Shown here piece by piece: positions 9,263-17,458 of a DNA stretch of 44,511 nucleotides (its first letter is position 1; each line of letters starts with the position of its first letter). Location: NCBI GenBank assembly GCA_016874135.1, contig VGVE01000017.1, forward strand, positions 1-44,511, given 5' to 3'. This stretch comes from Gammaproteobacteria bacterium (GTDB taxonomy: Bacteria > Pseudomonadota > Gammaproteobacteria > Pseudomonadales > Azotimanducaceae). The translations under genes were made by a program, and so were the position numbers. The notes beneath the pieces are model-generated. The model saw only the letters and a program-made list of their open reading frames with translations, was not told the DNA's origin and ran no database searches.

Positions 9263-10153
9263 TCAGATCAGCTGACCATTGAGTGAATCAATTGTATAGC
9301 CTTCCCGGAGGAACAGCAGATTGGTGTTGATCGAGGATCGCGCGGCAACGCTCGCGCGATCGGTCGCGAGTAGACGCCCTGCGGCATCATCCACCTCGAA
9401 CCAGCAGAACTGATCCAACCACGCAAATCCGATAAGTTTCTCCAGAGTGACACCGGCGCGGGAGAGATTGTTGAAATTCGCTTCGATCAGAAGCGCATCG
9501 ATGCGTTGAATGTCGCCGGGATCCAGGCCACTCAGCACCGCATGCTCAAATCCTTCCGTATCGATTTTGACGAAGATCCCCTGTCCGATATCAGGTGTCG
9601 ACAACACCCGGTGAAGCGTGGTCACCGGCACCTCCAAGGATTCGATTGCTGCAGCCTTATCGGCACCGGCCGCGTAGGCAAACGATGCCAAACTGTGACG
9701 GGCCAACGGAACCTTCAGCAGCAAACGACCGGGTTCTGCGGCAAGCCCTTCAGCAAGGAACTCAACCCGCATACCGGGATTGAGCTCCACGTTAAACCGC
9801 GCCCGCTCCACCATCCGCGGATTGGCATCGATGGCGATGACCTTCGCCTGCGGGTTGCAACTGGCAAACAGCGTCGAGAAGTAACCGATATTGCAGCCGA
9901 CATCAATCAGTGTACTGACCTGAGGTGCGAGCATGCGGAACAGAACAGACGTCACCGGTTCAAATTCGCCATAAACGCAGATGGCGTTGTCGACCGAATC
10001 GCCGAGTATCGTTTCGAGCCGGACCCCGTCGCGGGTCAGAACAATTCTGCTCTCACCCCAGTGTCGGCGGCAGAACTTGCGAAATGCGCTGCGCCGAAGG
10101 CCCCGACCGGGACCACGGCGCGCATACCAGAGCAGAGGTTCGAATGAGGGCAA
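9263..10153 (-). CDS. FkbM-family methyltransferase (second)
   Basis: A second FkbM-type methyltransferase, about 296 residues, with a longer N-terminal region than its neighbour. Visible blocks: STLIDVGCNIGYFSTLFAS (SAM motif I), VIAIDANPRMVERA, then FVKIDTEGFEHAVLSGLDP, the FkbM hallmark (KxDTEGxE). The start is uncertain. TTG at 10153 is the longest reasonable start; the frame stays open further upstream without a convincing ATG or ribosome site. It stands alone on the minus strand between two plus-strand genes, 38 bases from the convergent gene and divergent from the zinc-ribbon methyltransferase. Presumably it is another tailoring enzyme of the surface glycan. Confidence 0.85.
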   Translation of the reverse strand: MPSFEPLLWYARRGPGRGLRRSAFRKFCRRHWGESRIVLTRDGVRLETILGDSVDNAICVYGEFEPVTSVLFRMLAPQVSTLIDVGCNIGYFSTLFASCNPQAKVIAIDANPRMVERARFNVELNPGMRVEFLAEGLAAEPGRLLLKVPLARHSLASFAYAAGADKAAAIESLEVPVTTLHRVLSTPDIGQGIFVKIDTEGFEHAVLSGLDPGDIQRIDALLIEANFNNLSRAGVTLEKLIGFAWLDQFCWFEVDDAAGRLLATDRASVAARSSINTNLLFLREGYTIDSLNGQLI

Positions 10154-10265
10154 TCGACGGACTTCCGGGCTGGAGAACGCGGCATTGTAGCCTCGCCTCG
10201 CCTTGCCTTCCCTTCTCTTGATAGCAGTGCGGGCAGTTGCGCGCCCAAGTGATTATCATCCCAAT

Positions 10266-11108
10266 ATGAACAGCACCGTCCCTGAATTCACTGAGCGCCC
10301 CTGCTCCATCTGCGGCAGCGACAACCACCGGCTCCTGCTGCAGCATGGTCCAACCGCTTACCGCGAGTGTCTGCACTGTGGGGCCATCTTTGCCTCGCCA
10401 CTCCCCTCCCGCTATGAAGAGGTCAACGAAGCCGCCTACAACCAGGCTCTCGAAAAATACACAGCCAAAATCGATGCCCGGCTCGCGATTAACATGCGTA
10501 CCTTGCGGCGTTTCGCCCGGTTTCGGCAAGCCGGCACCTTCCTCGAAATCGGCTGCAATGCCGGCGCTACCCTCGTGGCGGCAGAAAAGCTCGGCTGGAA
10601 AGCCACCGGCGTCGACATTTCCCGCACCGCCTCCACCTGGGCACGTGAGAAGCGCGGACTCAACGCGATCACCGGGACAGTGGAGCAGGCCGCATTTGCG
10701 ACCGGGACTTTCGACGTGGTTTACACCAACGCGGTCATGGAACACGTTGAAAATCCGCTGTCGACGGTGAAAGAAGCACTGCGCATCCTGCGACCCGGCG
10801 GAGTGTTCTATGCAGCCACGGTCAACTGGGAAAGTTACACCCGCGACTATCTCGGTGCAGGTTGGAGCTATCTGGAGCCCATGCATCACGTGCAGCTCTT
10901 CACACCAAACAACGTCCGGGAACTCGCCAAGCGCACCGGGTTCGAAGTCGAACGCATCTGGACAACCGGTGTACGGCTCGCCGACCGCAGAGGTGACCGC
11001 GAGACCCGCGCACCCTGGCCACCGGCGTGGTGCAAAGGCCTGTTGTCGTTGGCTTCACGTTTTACGGACCGCGGTGATTCGATCAAGTTCCTGCTGCGCA
11101 GGCCGTGA
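10266..11108 (+). CDS. Class I methyltransferase with N-terminal zinc ribbon
   Basis: A 280-residue SAM-dependent methyltransferase. The N terminus holds a four-Cys zinc ribbon (Cys13, Cys16, Cys35, Cys38 in CSICGS and CLHCGAIF). Then comes a class I Rossmann domain with FLEIGCNAGATLVAAEKLG, VDISRTAS, DVVYTNAVMEHVENP and LRPGGVFY. This architecture is common in methyltransferases of O-antigen and exopolysaccharide clusters. I placed the start at ATG 10266, because the 21 codons in frame before it are low-complexity and lack a ribosome site. It is divergent from the FkbM gene. The substrate is not deducible. Confidence 0.87.
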   Translation: MNSTVPEFTERPCSICGSDNHRLLLQHGPTAYRECLHCGAIFASPLPSRYEEVNEAAYNQALEKYTAKIDARLAINMRTLRRFARFRQAGTFLEIGCNAGATLVAAEKLGWKATGVDISRTASTWAREKRGLNAITGTVEQAAFATGTFDVVYTNAVMEHVENPLSTVKEALRILRPGGVFYAATVNWESYTRDYLGAGWSYLEPMHHVQLFTPNNVRELAKRTGFEVERIWTTGVRLADRRGDRETRAPWPPAWCKGLLSLASRFTDRGDSIKFLLRRP

Positions 11109-11212
11109 TGCAGAGGCGTTTCCCCATCACATCCAATTGAGCCACACGTATTGATGTAGAGCAGGTACTGACCTGACAATCCCGGCGACGCCTGAACACG
11201 GACACGTCGACC

Positions 11213-12142
11213 ATGAATAGCCAGGAAGGGATGAACCGGGAATGGACTGACTACCTCATCGACTCACTCGAGGTCGAAGAGGATACGGGTCCCCTGTTCA
11301 ACCCGCGTCCGCACCAGGAAGGTGAAGCGATCTCGCGAGAACTCATTCGTCGTTATTTCCGCGACAACGCCTATCCGTTCGCCGAACGCATGTCGATCAA
11401 AGCGTACTACACGGAAAAACGCCTGCTGCAGATCGAGCTAGTCAAACTCCAGAACTGGGTGAAAGAAACCAGCCAGAAGGTCGTGGTCATCTTCGAAGGT
11501 CGCGACGCCGCCGGTAAGGGCAGCACTATCAAACGGTTCATGGAGTACATGAATCCCCGTGGTGCCCGTGTCGTCGCACTCGCCAAACCGACCATCGAAG
11601 AGCAGGGACAGTGGTACTTTCAACGGTACATCGATCATCTGCCGACATCTGGCGAAATCGTTTTTTTTGACCGCTCCTGGTACAACCGGGCAGGTGTTGA
11701 GCGCGTCATGGGCTTCTGTACAGAAACCGAGTACGAAGAGTTCGTACGTGAGGCGCCATTGGTTGAACAGATGCTGGTACGCAGCGGCATCCACATCGTG
11801 AAGTTCTACCTTTCGGTGAGCCGGGAGGAACAGGCCCTGCGCATGCGTGAACGGGCGGTCAATCCACTGAAGCAGTGGAAGCTCTCGCCAATCGACAAAC
11901 TCGCCCAGGAACGCTGGGATGATTACACGGTCGCCAAAGAGGCGACCTTTGAAAAAACCGACACACCGGAAGCCCCCTGGATCATCGTAAAAGCAGAAGA
12001 TCAGATGCGGGCCCGCTGTGAAGCCATGCGCCATGTGCTACACCGGTTCGACTACACCGGTAAGAACCTTGAAGTCGCCCACGCACCTCACCCATTGCTG
12101 CTGGCACCGATCGCGCGGTTGCGCCAACTTGAGAGCGACTGA
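11213..12142 (+). CDS. ppk2: Polyphosphate kinase 2 family protein
   Basis: PPK2 enzymes transfer phosphate between polyphosphate and nucleoside di- or monophosphates, mostly in the direction of NTP synthesis. The protein has 309 residues and looks like the single-domain class I type. Walker A reads FEGRDAAGKGST (about 95-105), Walker B is FFDRSWYNRAG (Asp153), and the lid-region block WKLSPIDKLAQERWDDYT follows. ATG 11213 is used; an alternative ATG at 11231 has purine-rich sequence too close to it. Only three bases separate it from the flavoprotein gene downstream, so the two form an operon. I cannot tell from sequence whether it prefers ADP, GDP or AMP. Confidence 0.93.
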   Translation: MNSQEGMNREWTDYLIDSLEVEEDTGPLFNPRPHQEGEAISRELIRRYFRDNAYPFAERMSIKAYYTEKRLLQIELVKLQNWVKETSQKVVVIFEGRDAAGKGSTIKRFMEYMNPRGARVVALAKPTIEEQGQWYFQRYIDHLPTSGEIVFFDRSWYNRAGVERVMGFCTETEYEEFVREAPLVEQMLVRSGIHIVKFYLSVSREEQALRMRERAVNPLKQWKLSPIDKLAQERWDDYTVAKEATFEKTDTPEAPWIIVKAEDQMRARCEAMRHVLHRFDYTGKNLEVAHAPHPLLLAPIARLRQLESD

Positions 12143-12145
12143 GCC

Positions 12146-13804
12146 ATGACCACCTCGTTCGACGTCCAGACCGATGTCCTGGTGCTTGGCTCCGGCGGTT
12201 CCGGTCTGACGGCTGCGCTTCGTGCCCACGAATCAGGTGCCGAGGTCCTGGTCCTTGAAAAAGCGCATCGCATTGGTGGCACCACGGCTATCAGCGGCGG
12301 CATCCTCTGGGTGCCCAACAATCCGCATATGGCGGCACTCGGTGTCCCGGATTCGCGCGAAGAGGCTCTTGCCTATCTCGAATCACTGTCCCTCGGTGTG
12401 ATGGACATGTCCCTGGCTGCAGCCTTCGTTGATAACGCCCCCGACATGATCCGATGGCTTGAAACCCACTCCCCCGCGCGTTTCACTGTCGCCGAAGGTT
12501 ATCCCGACTATCACCCCGAAAATCCGGGCGGCAAACCGGAGGGCGGACGATCACTCGACCCAGCCCTCTTCAGTTTCCATCGCCTGGGGGAATGGGCGGC
12601 ACGCATCGGCGGCCGCCAAACTGACCTGCATCCGCAGGCTCCGGTGGTACCCGTTTCTCTGCTGGAGTCAATGGGCCGGAAGGCCGTGACTGCCGACATC
12701 CTCGCCGAGCGGCGCGAGCAGGACATTCGCGGCACCGGTCATGCACTGGTTGGCGCATTGCTGCTCGGATGTCTCGACAGGAACATTCCCGTTCACACCG
12801 GCGTGCGCGCCAGGGAGCTGATCCAGGAAGAGGGCCAGATCACCGGAGTGATTGCGGAACGTGACGGCAAGCCCTGGCGCATCGCTGCTCGGCGCGGCGT
12901 GATCCTCGCCACCGGCGGCTTCGAATGGAATCCGGAGCTTGTTCGCAGTTTCCTGCGTGGCCCCCTCGACGGCCCTGCATCGGTGCCGGAAAACGAAGGG
13001 GATGGGCTCATGATGGCCATGTCGCTCGGTGCTGCGCTTGGCAACATGAGCGAGGCCTGGTGGATGCCCACCATTCGCATCCCTGACGATACGTTTCAGG
13101 GGAAGGCCATGTACCGGCTCTGCCTCATGGAACGAACGTTACCCGGTTCCCTCATCGTCAATCGTAAAGGTCGCCGATTCGCCAACGAGGCCGCCAACTA
13201 CAATGACATCGGTCGCGCATTTCATACCTTTGATCCCAACGGCTTCGCGTTCGAAAACAACCCGGCCTGGCTGATTTTCGATGACCGTTTTTTGCGCGAG
13301 TATCCGGTGGCGGGTTTTGGTCCCGCCGCAGCCAAAGCGCGCGGACTCATCCGCAGCGGGGTTGATCTGATTGAACTCGCAGCTGCGATTGAAGTGCCTG
13401 CAGATCAATTGGTCCGAACAGTTGAGCGGTTCAATAGCTACGCAGTTTCAGGACAGGATCCGGATTTTCATCGTGGCGTCAGTGCCTACGATGGATTTAA
13501 CGGCGACCGTACGCGTACCGGCGCGGCTGCGACGCTCGGCCCGTGTTCACAGGCACCCTTCCACGCGGTCCAACTCGTGGCGGGTGCTCTCGGCACCAAG
13601 GGCGGCCCGCGCACCGATGTGAACGGTCGTGTTATGCACGTTTCGGGACGCGTGATTCCCGGCCTCTACGCCGTAGGGAATGTGATGGCAGGCAGCACCG
13701 GCATGGTCTATGGCGGTGCCGGCGGGACGCTAGGCCCCGCGCTCACCTTCGGCTGGCTGGCCGGTAAAGACGCCGCCCTGCGGATCCCCGGCCGAAACGA
13801 CTGA
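12146..13804 (+). CDS. FAD-dependent dehydrogenase, 3-ketosteroid-delta1-dehydrogenase-like
   Basis: A 552-residue flavoprotein of the FAD_binding_2 / fumarate-reductase-like superfamily. The dinucleotide fold is GSGGSG (15-20) with VLVLEKAHRIGGTTAISGG. The following GGILWVPNN and the C-terminal GAGGTLGPALTFGWLAGKDAA are typical of the ketosteroid-delta1-dehydrogenase (KstD)-like branch, which desaturates ring A of 3-ketosteroids. Related proteins act on other cyclic ketones, so the substrate is inferred only. It starts three bases after ppk2. No other unmistakable steroid-ring genes are adjacent, but the window has several more oxidative enzymes (BVMO-like, amidohydrolase, crotonase). Confidence 0.8.
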   Translation: MTTSFDVQTDVLVLGSGGSGLTAALRAHESGAEVLVLEKAHRIGGTTAISGGILWVPNNPHMAALGVPDSREEALAYLESLSLGVMDMSLAAAFVDNAPDMIRWLETHSPARFTVAEGYPDYHPENPGGKPEGGRSLDPALFSFHRLGEWAARIGGRQTDLHPQAPVVPVSLLESMGRKAVTADILAERREQDIRGTGHALVGALLLGCLDRNIPVHTGVRARELIQEEGQITGVIAERDGKPWRIAARRGVILATGGFEWNPELVRSFLRGPLDGPASVPENEGDGLMMAMSLGAALGNMSEAWWMPTIRIPDDTFQGKAMYRLCLMERTLPGSLIVNRKGRRFANEAANYNDIGRAFHTFDPNGFAFENNPAWLIFDDRFLREYPVAGFGPAAAKARGLIRSGVDLIELAAAIEVPADQLVRTVERFNSYAVSGQDPDFHRGVSAYDGFNGDRTRTGAAATLGPCSQAPFHAVQLVAGALGTKGGPRTDVNGRVMHVSGRVIPGLYAVGNVMAGSTGMVYGGAGGTLGPALTFGWLAGKDAALRIPGRND

Positions 13805-13962
13805 ACCCACCCATCACACAGCAAGAAGAAAGTCCCCTGGTTGACCATCTCGCAGCGAGGCTCTCGACCTACGTGGATTGGCTGCAGACGGGCTTCCTCA
13901 TGTCGCTAATCAGAGCCCGGGCAATTCCTTGATACCTCACTCCGGAGAACCGGCCTTGCTGG

Positions 13963-15465
13963 CTACCCGCGGCGCCGACGATCAGCCTTGAGTTCATCCA
14001 GATCAAAGCTTGAGCCTGCCCGCAGCCCGGCGATGGTCGAGAGGTTGCGCAGACTCTGCCGCGCAGACCGCATCATGAGCCCGAGCACGACACTGTTCTT
14101 CGTATCCCCTTCTTCATTCACGTAACCGAGCCTGTGCAAGGCATACAAACCGATCACGGTGGCGAAGAAAAAGAAGAAGTCCCAGTGCGAAAAACTCAGC
14201 GCTTCAACGGCGAGACTCTGGCTGGTGTCATGCCAGTTGAGCGTGAGAGTCAGTTCCCAGGTGGCAAACAGATCTGCAAATGCACCACCACTGAGGGCAG
14301 CCAGCCCACCCGCCATCGCATTCACCATGGAACTGGAAGCGAGATAGGCGGTGGAATTGCCCACTGGTGCAAGCTTCAGCGCGATGTTTCCCGAGGCAAG
14401 GTTGACTCCCGCGGTGGCGATGCCGGCGATGATGTGAATGACAATCAGCAGCGGTACCGTACCTGCGTGCACGTCCGGAAAGGTGGTAAACGTCCAGGCA
14501 AAGATCGCGAGCACAAAGGCACCACCACATACCCGCAGAACCGACTTGTTGTTGAAATGATCGGCAATGCGCCCCCAGCGGGACACTGTGAGCCAAGCGG
14601 CAATCTGCGACAGCGTGCCGAGGCCGATGACCCAGAAGAGGTCCATCTCGAGCTGCTTGAGCATGTGCACGGTGAAAAACGGCGCCGCCAGATTGATGGC
14701 GAAGTTCCAGCTGGTGAGAAACCGGATCAGTCGCCTGTAATTATCGTGGCGGAACGGCTCGCGCAGCCGGGCAAAGAGGCTCTCTCCCACCACCGGCTGC
14801 ATCGGCGGCTCCCAGATATGCCGTGCGCAGATGACAGCATAGGCGCCGCCGATGAAAGCGAGCGTGTAGACGATCCCGTAGGCGATGGTCACAGGCTGCG
14901 GTACATACAATCGCCACAGATCAATGAAGCCCGCGCCGACCAGACTGAGTGCAATGCCGATACCGATCATGCGTTGCTGGCGTTTGCCAAAGAGACGACC
15001 CATCTCCGAGTCAGGCACCAGATCCCGCATCCAGGAACTCCAGGACACCTGCAGGAACGCACCGGCAATGTAGCGAATCGCAAATGCGGCGAGGATCACC
15101 CCAAGTGCCGTATCGGGCGGCAAGAGCCAGGCAGCAACGGCGATGACCAGGAACATCGGCCGAGCGACCCAACCACTCCACATGTACACGCGCTTGCGGT
15201 CAGCAAGTCGATCCACCGCATAAACGCCGGGAATCTGCGCGAGTTGAGACAGATGCGGAATGGCCGCGAGAGCACCAATGGTGAAATTCGACGCGCCCAG
15301 TTGCACCGCGAGTGCCGTGAGGAATGCACCTACGGCCATGGTTTCCATGACCTGTATGCCGACACCGTTACGCATGATCCACTTCTCGCTGCGCCGCAGC
15401 GCCGCCAGTGGATCCGGGTGTTCATCCGTGGAGTCGATAGCAGAAGTATTCACGCGTACGGACAT
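13963..15465 (-). CDS. MFS transporter
   Basis: A 500-residue inner-membrane transporter with the alternating hydrophobic segments of a 12-helix major facilitator. The first helix begins around MAVGAFLTALAVQLG, and the A-like loop reads DRLADRKRVYMW. I chose ATG 15465 because the transporter fold starts about 30 residues after it. The frame stays open 69 codons further upstream, but that part is hydrophilic and looks like the decayed tail of the pilus gene before it. The substrate is unknown. The preceding region 13805-13962 shows nothing I can name. Confidence 0.85.
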   Translation of the reverse strand: MSVRVNTSAIDSTDEHPDPLAALRRSEKWIMRNGVGIQVMETMAVGAFLTALAVQLGASNFTIGALAAIPHLSQLAQIPGVYAVDRLADRKRVYMWSGWVARPMFLVIAVAAWLLPPDTALGVILAAFAIRYIAGAFLQVSWSSWMRDLVPDSEMGRLFGKRQQRMIGIGIALSLVGAGFIDLWRLYVPQPVTIAYGIVYTLAFIGGAYAVICARHIWEPPMQPVVGESLFARLREPFRHDNYRRLIRFLTSWNFAINLAAPFFTVHMLKQLEMDLFWVIGLGTLSQIAAWLTVSRWGRIADHFNNKSVLRVCGGAFVLAIFAWTFTTFPDVHAGTVPLLIVIHIIAGIATAGVNLASGNIALKLAPVGNSTAYLASSSMVNAMAGGLAALSGGAFADLFATWELTLTLNWHDTSQSLAVEALSFSHWDFFFFFATVIGLYALHRLGYVNEEGDTKNSVVLGLMMRSARQSLRNLSTIAGLRAGSSFDLDELKADRRRRG

Positions 15466-15675
15466 TACCACAGGACCCGGAGGCGGATGCCACTTGCGAA
15501 GGTGCGGCCCCGATCTGCACCCGATCTTCAAGGAGCGCCCAAGTCTTCGTGGCGAATCAGAAAAGATCTGTCGCCACCAGGTCATTAAGGTGAGTTCGGC
15601 GAGAAATAACACCACAGGTCTGAAATCAGAACGCACCGCGTCGGCGTCCTTGTCACACACCCGCCCATGCACGCA
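15466..15675. other. Non-coding stretch with possible tail of the GspM-like pseudogene
   Basis: These 210 bases separate the MFS start from the TGA that ends the GspM-like frame. Directly past that TGA, in the same minus-strand frame, the translation continues with a segment containing VVLFLAELTL, which resembles the C-terminal strand of GspM/PilO-type proteins. The TGA at 15676-15678 may therefore be a premature stop. No terminator or promoter stands out. Confidence 0.4.
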
Positions 15676-16053
15676 TCAAACAGGAACAAACCGTGCTGTC
15701 ACCTTGACCGCATTTGTTCGCGATACACGATCTGGGACACTCAGCGGCATCGCCGCAGCCTCGATCGCGGCCACCATGTACGACTCGAGTTCTTGTGCCG
15801 AGAGGTTCTTGCGATCGCCTTCGAGCAACGTACGTAGCGTTTCCACGTCCTGCTCGAGGGGTGCCAATCCGAAACTCGTCGATGTGTCTGCCAAGTCCCG
15901 CAATCCAGCCAGCTCAGCATTGGTCACTGCGAATCGGGCGTACAGTGGCTTGCCGACAAACACGGCCAAGACGACCAGGAGCAGAAACACAACCGACCAT
16001 AACGCCAGCATGAGTTCGCGTGGAGCGATCTTCAGCGGGGAAGAACCGATCAT
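15676..16053 (-). pseudogene. GspM/PilO-like pseudopilus protein, truncated
   Basis: A 125-residue product with one N-terminal membrane helix (LMLALWSVVFLLLVVLAVFVG), then a periplasmic part rich in coiled-coil-type leucines (NAELAGLRDLAD, LEQDVETLRTLLEG). This is the shape of the GspM or PilO inner-membrane platform proteins of type II secretion and type IV pili. It is short for either family, and the frame continues sensibly past its TGA, so it is probably truncated. Its ATG overlaps the stop of the upstream PilN/GspL-like remnant (ATGA), the normal L-M or N-O gene order. No other secretion genes are nearby. Family assignment rests on topology and order, not on a strong motif. Confidence 0.5.
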
Positions 16054-16916
16054 GCGGATTCTTCTGCCATCACCACCACAATGGCCAGTAGGAACTCGAT
16101 GCCGGTTTCAATCGGGCTCGAATGCCGGACGCGAATCTTCTCGATGTCGGCTTCTGCAAATAGTCGCTGGACAAAGGCGGACAGCGCCGCTTGATCCTTA
16201 GCGTGCCCTTCGAACTCCACGTGGGCAACGCTCTCCCAGTATTACGGGAAACTCGCATCAGCCATCGATACTGCGTAATGGGTAAGCAGCCTGAGATCTT
16301 TGTCCGCCCCGGTACGAATCCCCGAACGAACGACCAGCTCTCGAAACGCAAATCGCAAAGCTTGGCGGCGGTTTCCAGCGTCGCCAACATCGTCAGCGGC
16401 GAAACGCCTGATTGGAGGCTCGACAACAACCGCAAATCCGATTCCAGCCTGCTTTCCTGTTGCTGCAGCTTCTCCCGTTGCGCGCAGCGCTGCATGAAAA
16501 GCGCGTTCTGCTCTCGCAGCGCCTCCAGCTCATTCTCGCGTTCAGCCAGCACACTGTTTGCCGTGCCAAACCCACCTCCAATCAGAATTACCAGCGCAAA
16601 CAGGGTGCTGAAGTCGGGCAGCGTCAGTTTGCGTCGCCTGAGTTCGTTGAAGCGCGCTCGCGGAGCGCGGCTCAATTCAGGCGCGGCGAAAGATCCGCAT
16701 AACAAAGCTTGGTAGGGCAAAGCCTGCCATGGTCGGTCCATGGGGGAAGGCGGGTTCTGGATGACTCAGTTCAGGCGCGGTATCCGTAACGATATGAACA
16801 AAGGACTGCATCGGATCGGGAACGTTCTGGGTGAGGGAGTGCGCGAGCTTCTTGAGCAGCCCATCAACACCAGCACGGGTTGACCTCCGCCCAACTTGTT
16901 TGAGTTCGGCTCGCAT
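16050..16916 (-). pseudogene. PilN/GspL-like pilus assembly protein, frameshifted remnant
   Basis: Three frames must be joined to read one protein. A first piece (16677-16916) passes into a second near 16700. The second has LRRRKLTLPDF, a membrane helix (TLFALVILIGGGFG) and a long coiled coil (residues following VLAERENELEALREQ). Near 16,340 the reading must shift again to SGIRTGADKDLRLLTHYAVS, then meets TAA at 16242-16244, and continues to the natural stop at 16050-16052. The end (AHVEFEGHAKDQAALSAFV) is the typical ferredoxin-like fold of PilN and the GspL C-terminal domain. The N-terminal actin-like (PilM/GspL) part is not recognisable. Two shifts plus a stop argue for true decay rather than a single read error. 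Confidence 0.6.
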
Positions 16917-16922
16917 TGTGCG

Positions 16923-16966
16923 AAGTACAAATAGCCTGGTCCGTGAACAGCTGCCTCTTTGTACTT
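16923..16966. repeat. Inverted repeat with 9-bp arms
   Basis: AAGTACAAA at 16923-16931 is mirrored by TTTGTACTT at 16958-16966, leaving a 26-base spacer. A second small hairpin (CCCGGG, CTTA, CCCGGG) lies at 16981-16996. Both sit in the otherwise featureless stretch 16917-17034 upstream of the small plus-strand gene. They could be a regulator site or a weak bidirectional terminator; the sequence does not decide. Confidence 0.45.
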
Positions 16967-17166
16967 TGTACGGGCACCGGCCCGGGCTTACCCGGGGAAT
17001 CTGTGCGGGCGAACGTAAGTAGGTTCACGCTAGAATGCCGGGCAAATCACCCAGACCATTTTCTACACCTCTTTTCCAAAGCTCTTTTCCAGACCTCTCC
17101 CCCGACGCTCGTCGAACGGAGCAATGGTTTGGAGAACCAACCGGACCCGGCAAGGCAGAAACCGCG

Positions 17167-17430
17167 ATGCAAGATGAAGAAGTGAAACAGCTCGCCGACG
17201 ACACGCGCCTAGAAACGGTGCTGCAGACCGTGAAAGACATTCTTTTCCGCTTCGATGAACAGTGTGAGGGCAGCTATACCCTCTATGACCTGATGGGCTT
17301 TCTCGCCGAGGATCTCGTCAATGAAGGGTGTTGTGCGTTGTGCATCAAGGAAGCCATTGACCAGGCTTTCGAGCAATCAGGCGTTGATACCACGCAGCAT
17401 CGCCAGGACGGCGACGCCGTTTATCACTGA
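17167..17430 (+). CDS. Small acidic protein of unknown function
   Basis: An 87-residue product, mostly helical by eye, acidic, with a Cys pair (GCCALC) near residue 60 and the stretch LYDLMGFLAEDLVNEG. I recognise no family. ATG 17167 is preferred. The frame is open 44 codons further back to an ATG at 17035, but that part is Pro/Ser-rich and unlike a protein start. It is convergent with malic enzyme, 28 bases apart. The composition and the clean helix pattern make it a likely real gene. Confidence 0.55.
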   Translation: MQDEEVKQLADDTRLETVLQTVKDILFRFDEQCEGSYTLYDLMGFLAEDLVNEGCCALCIKEAIDQAFEQSGVDTTQHRQDGDAVYH

Positions 17431-17458
17431 ACGGTGTAATCAAATCCACGTGGCGGCG

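Noticed and set aside
14134..15588. 484-codon plus-strand frame
   Set aside because: Antisense to the MFS transporter; its translation is low in hydrophobic residues, full of His/Arg/Gly and has no domain pattern, while the minus strand reads as a clear transporter.
15466..15672. Extended N terminus of the MFS transporter (69 more codons)
   Set aside because: Hydrophilic sequence with no transporter character; it fits better as the tail of the decayed GspM-like gene.
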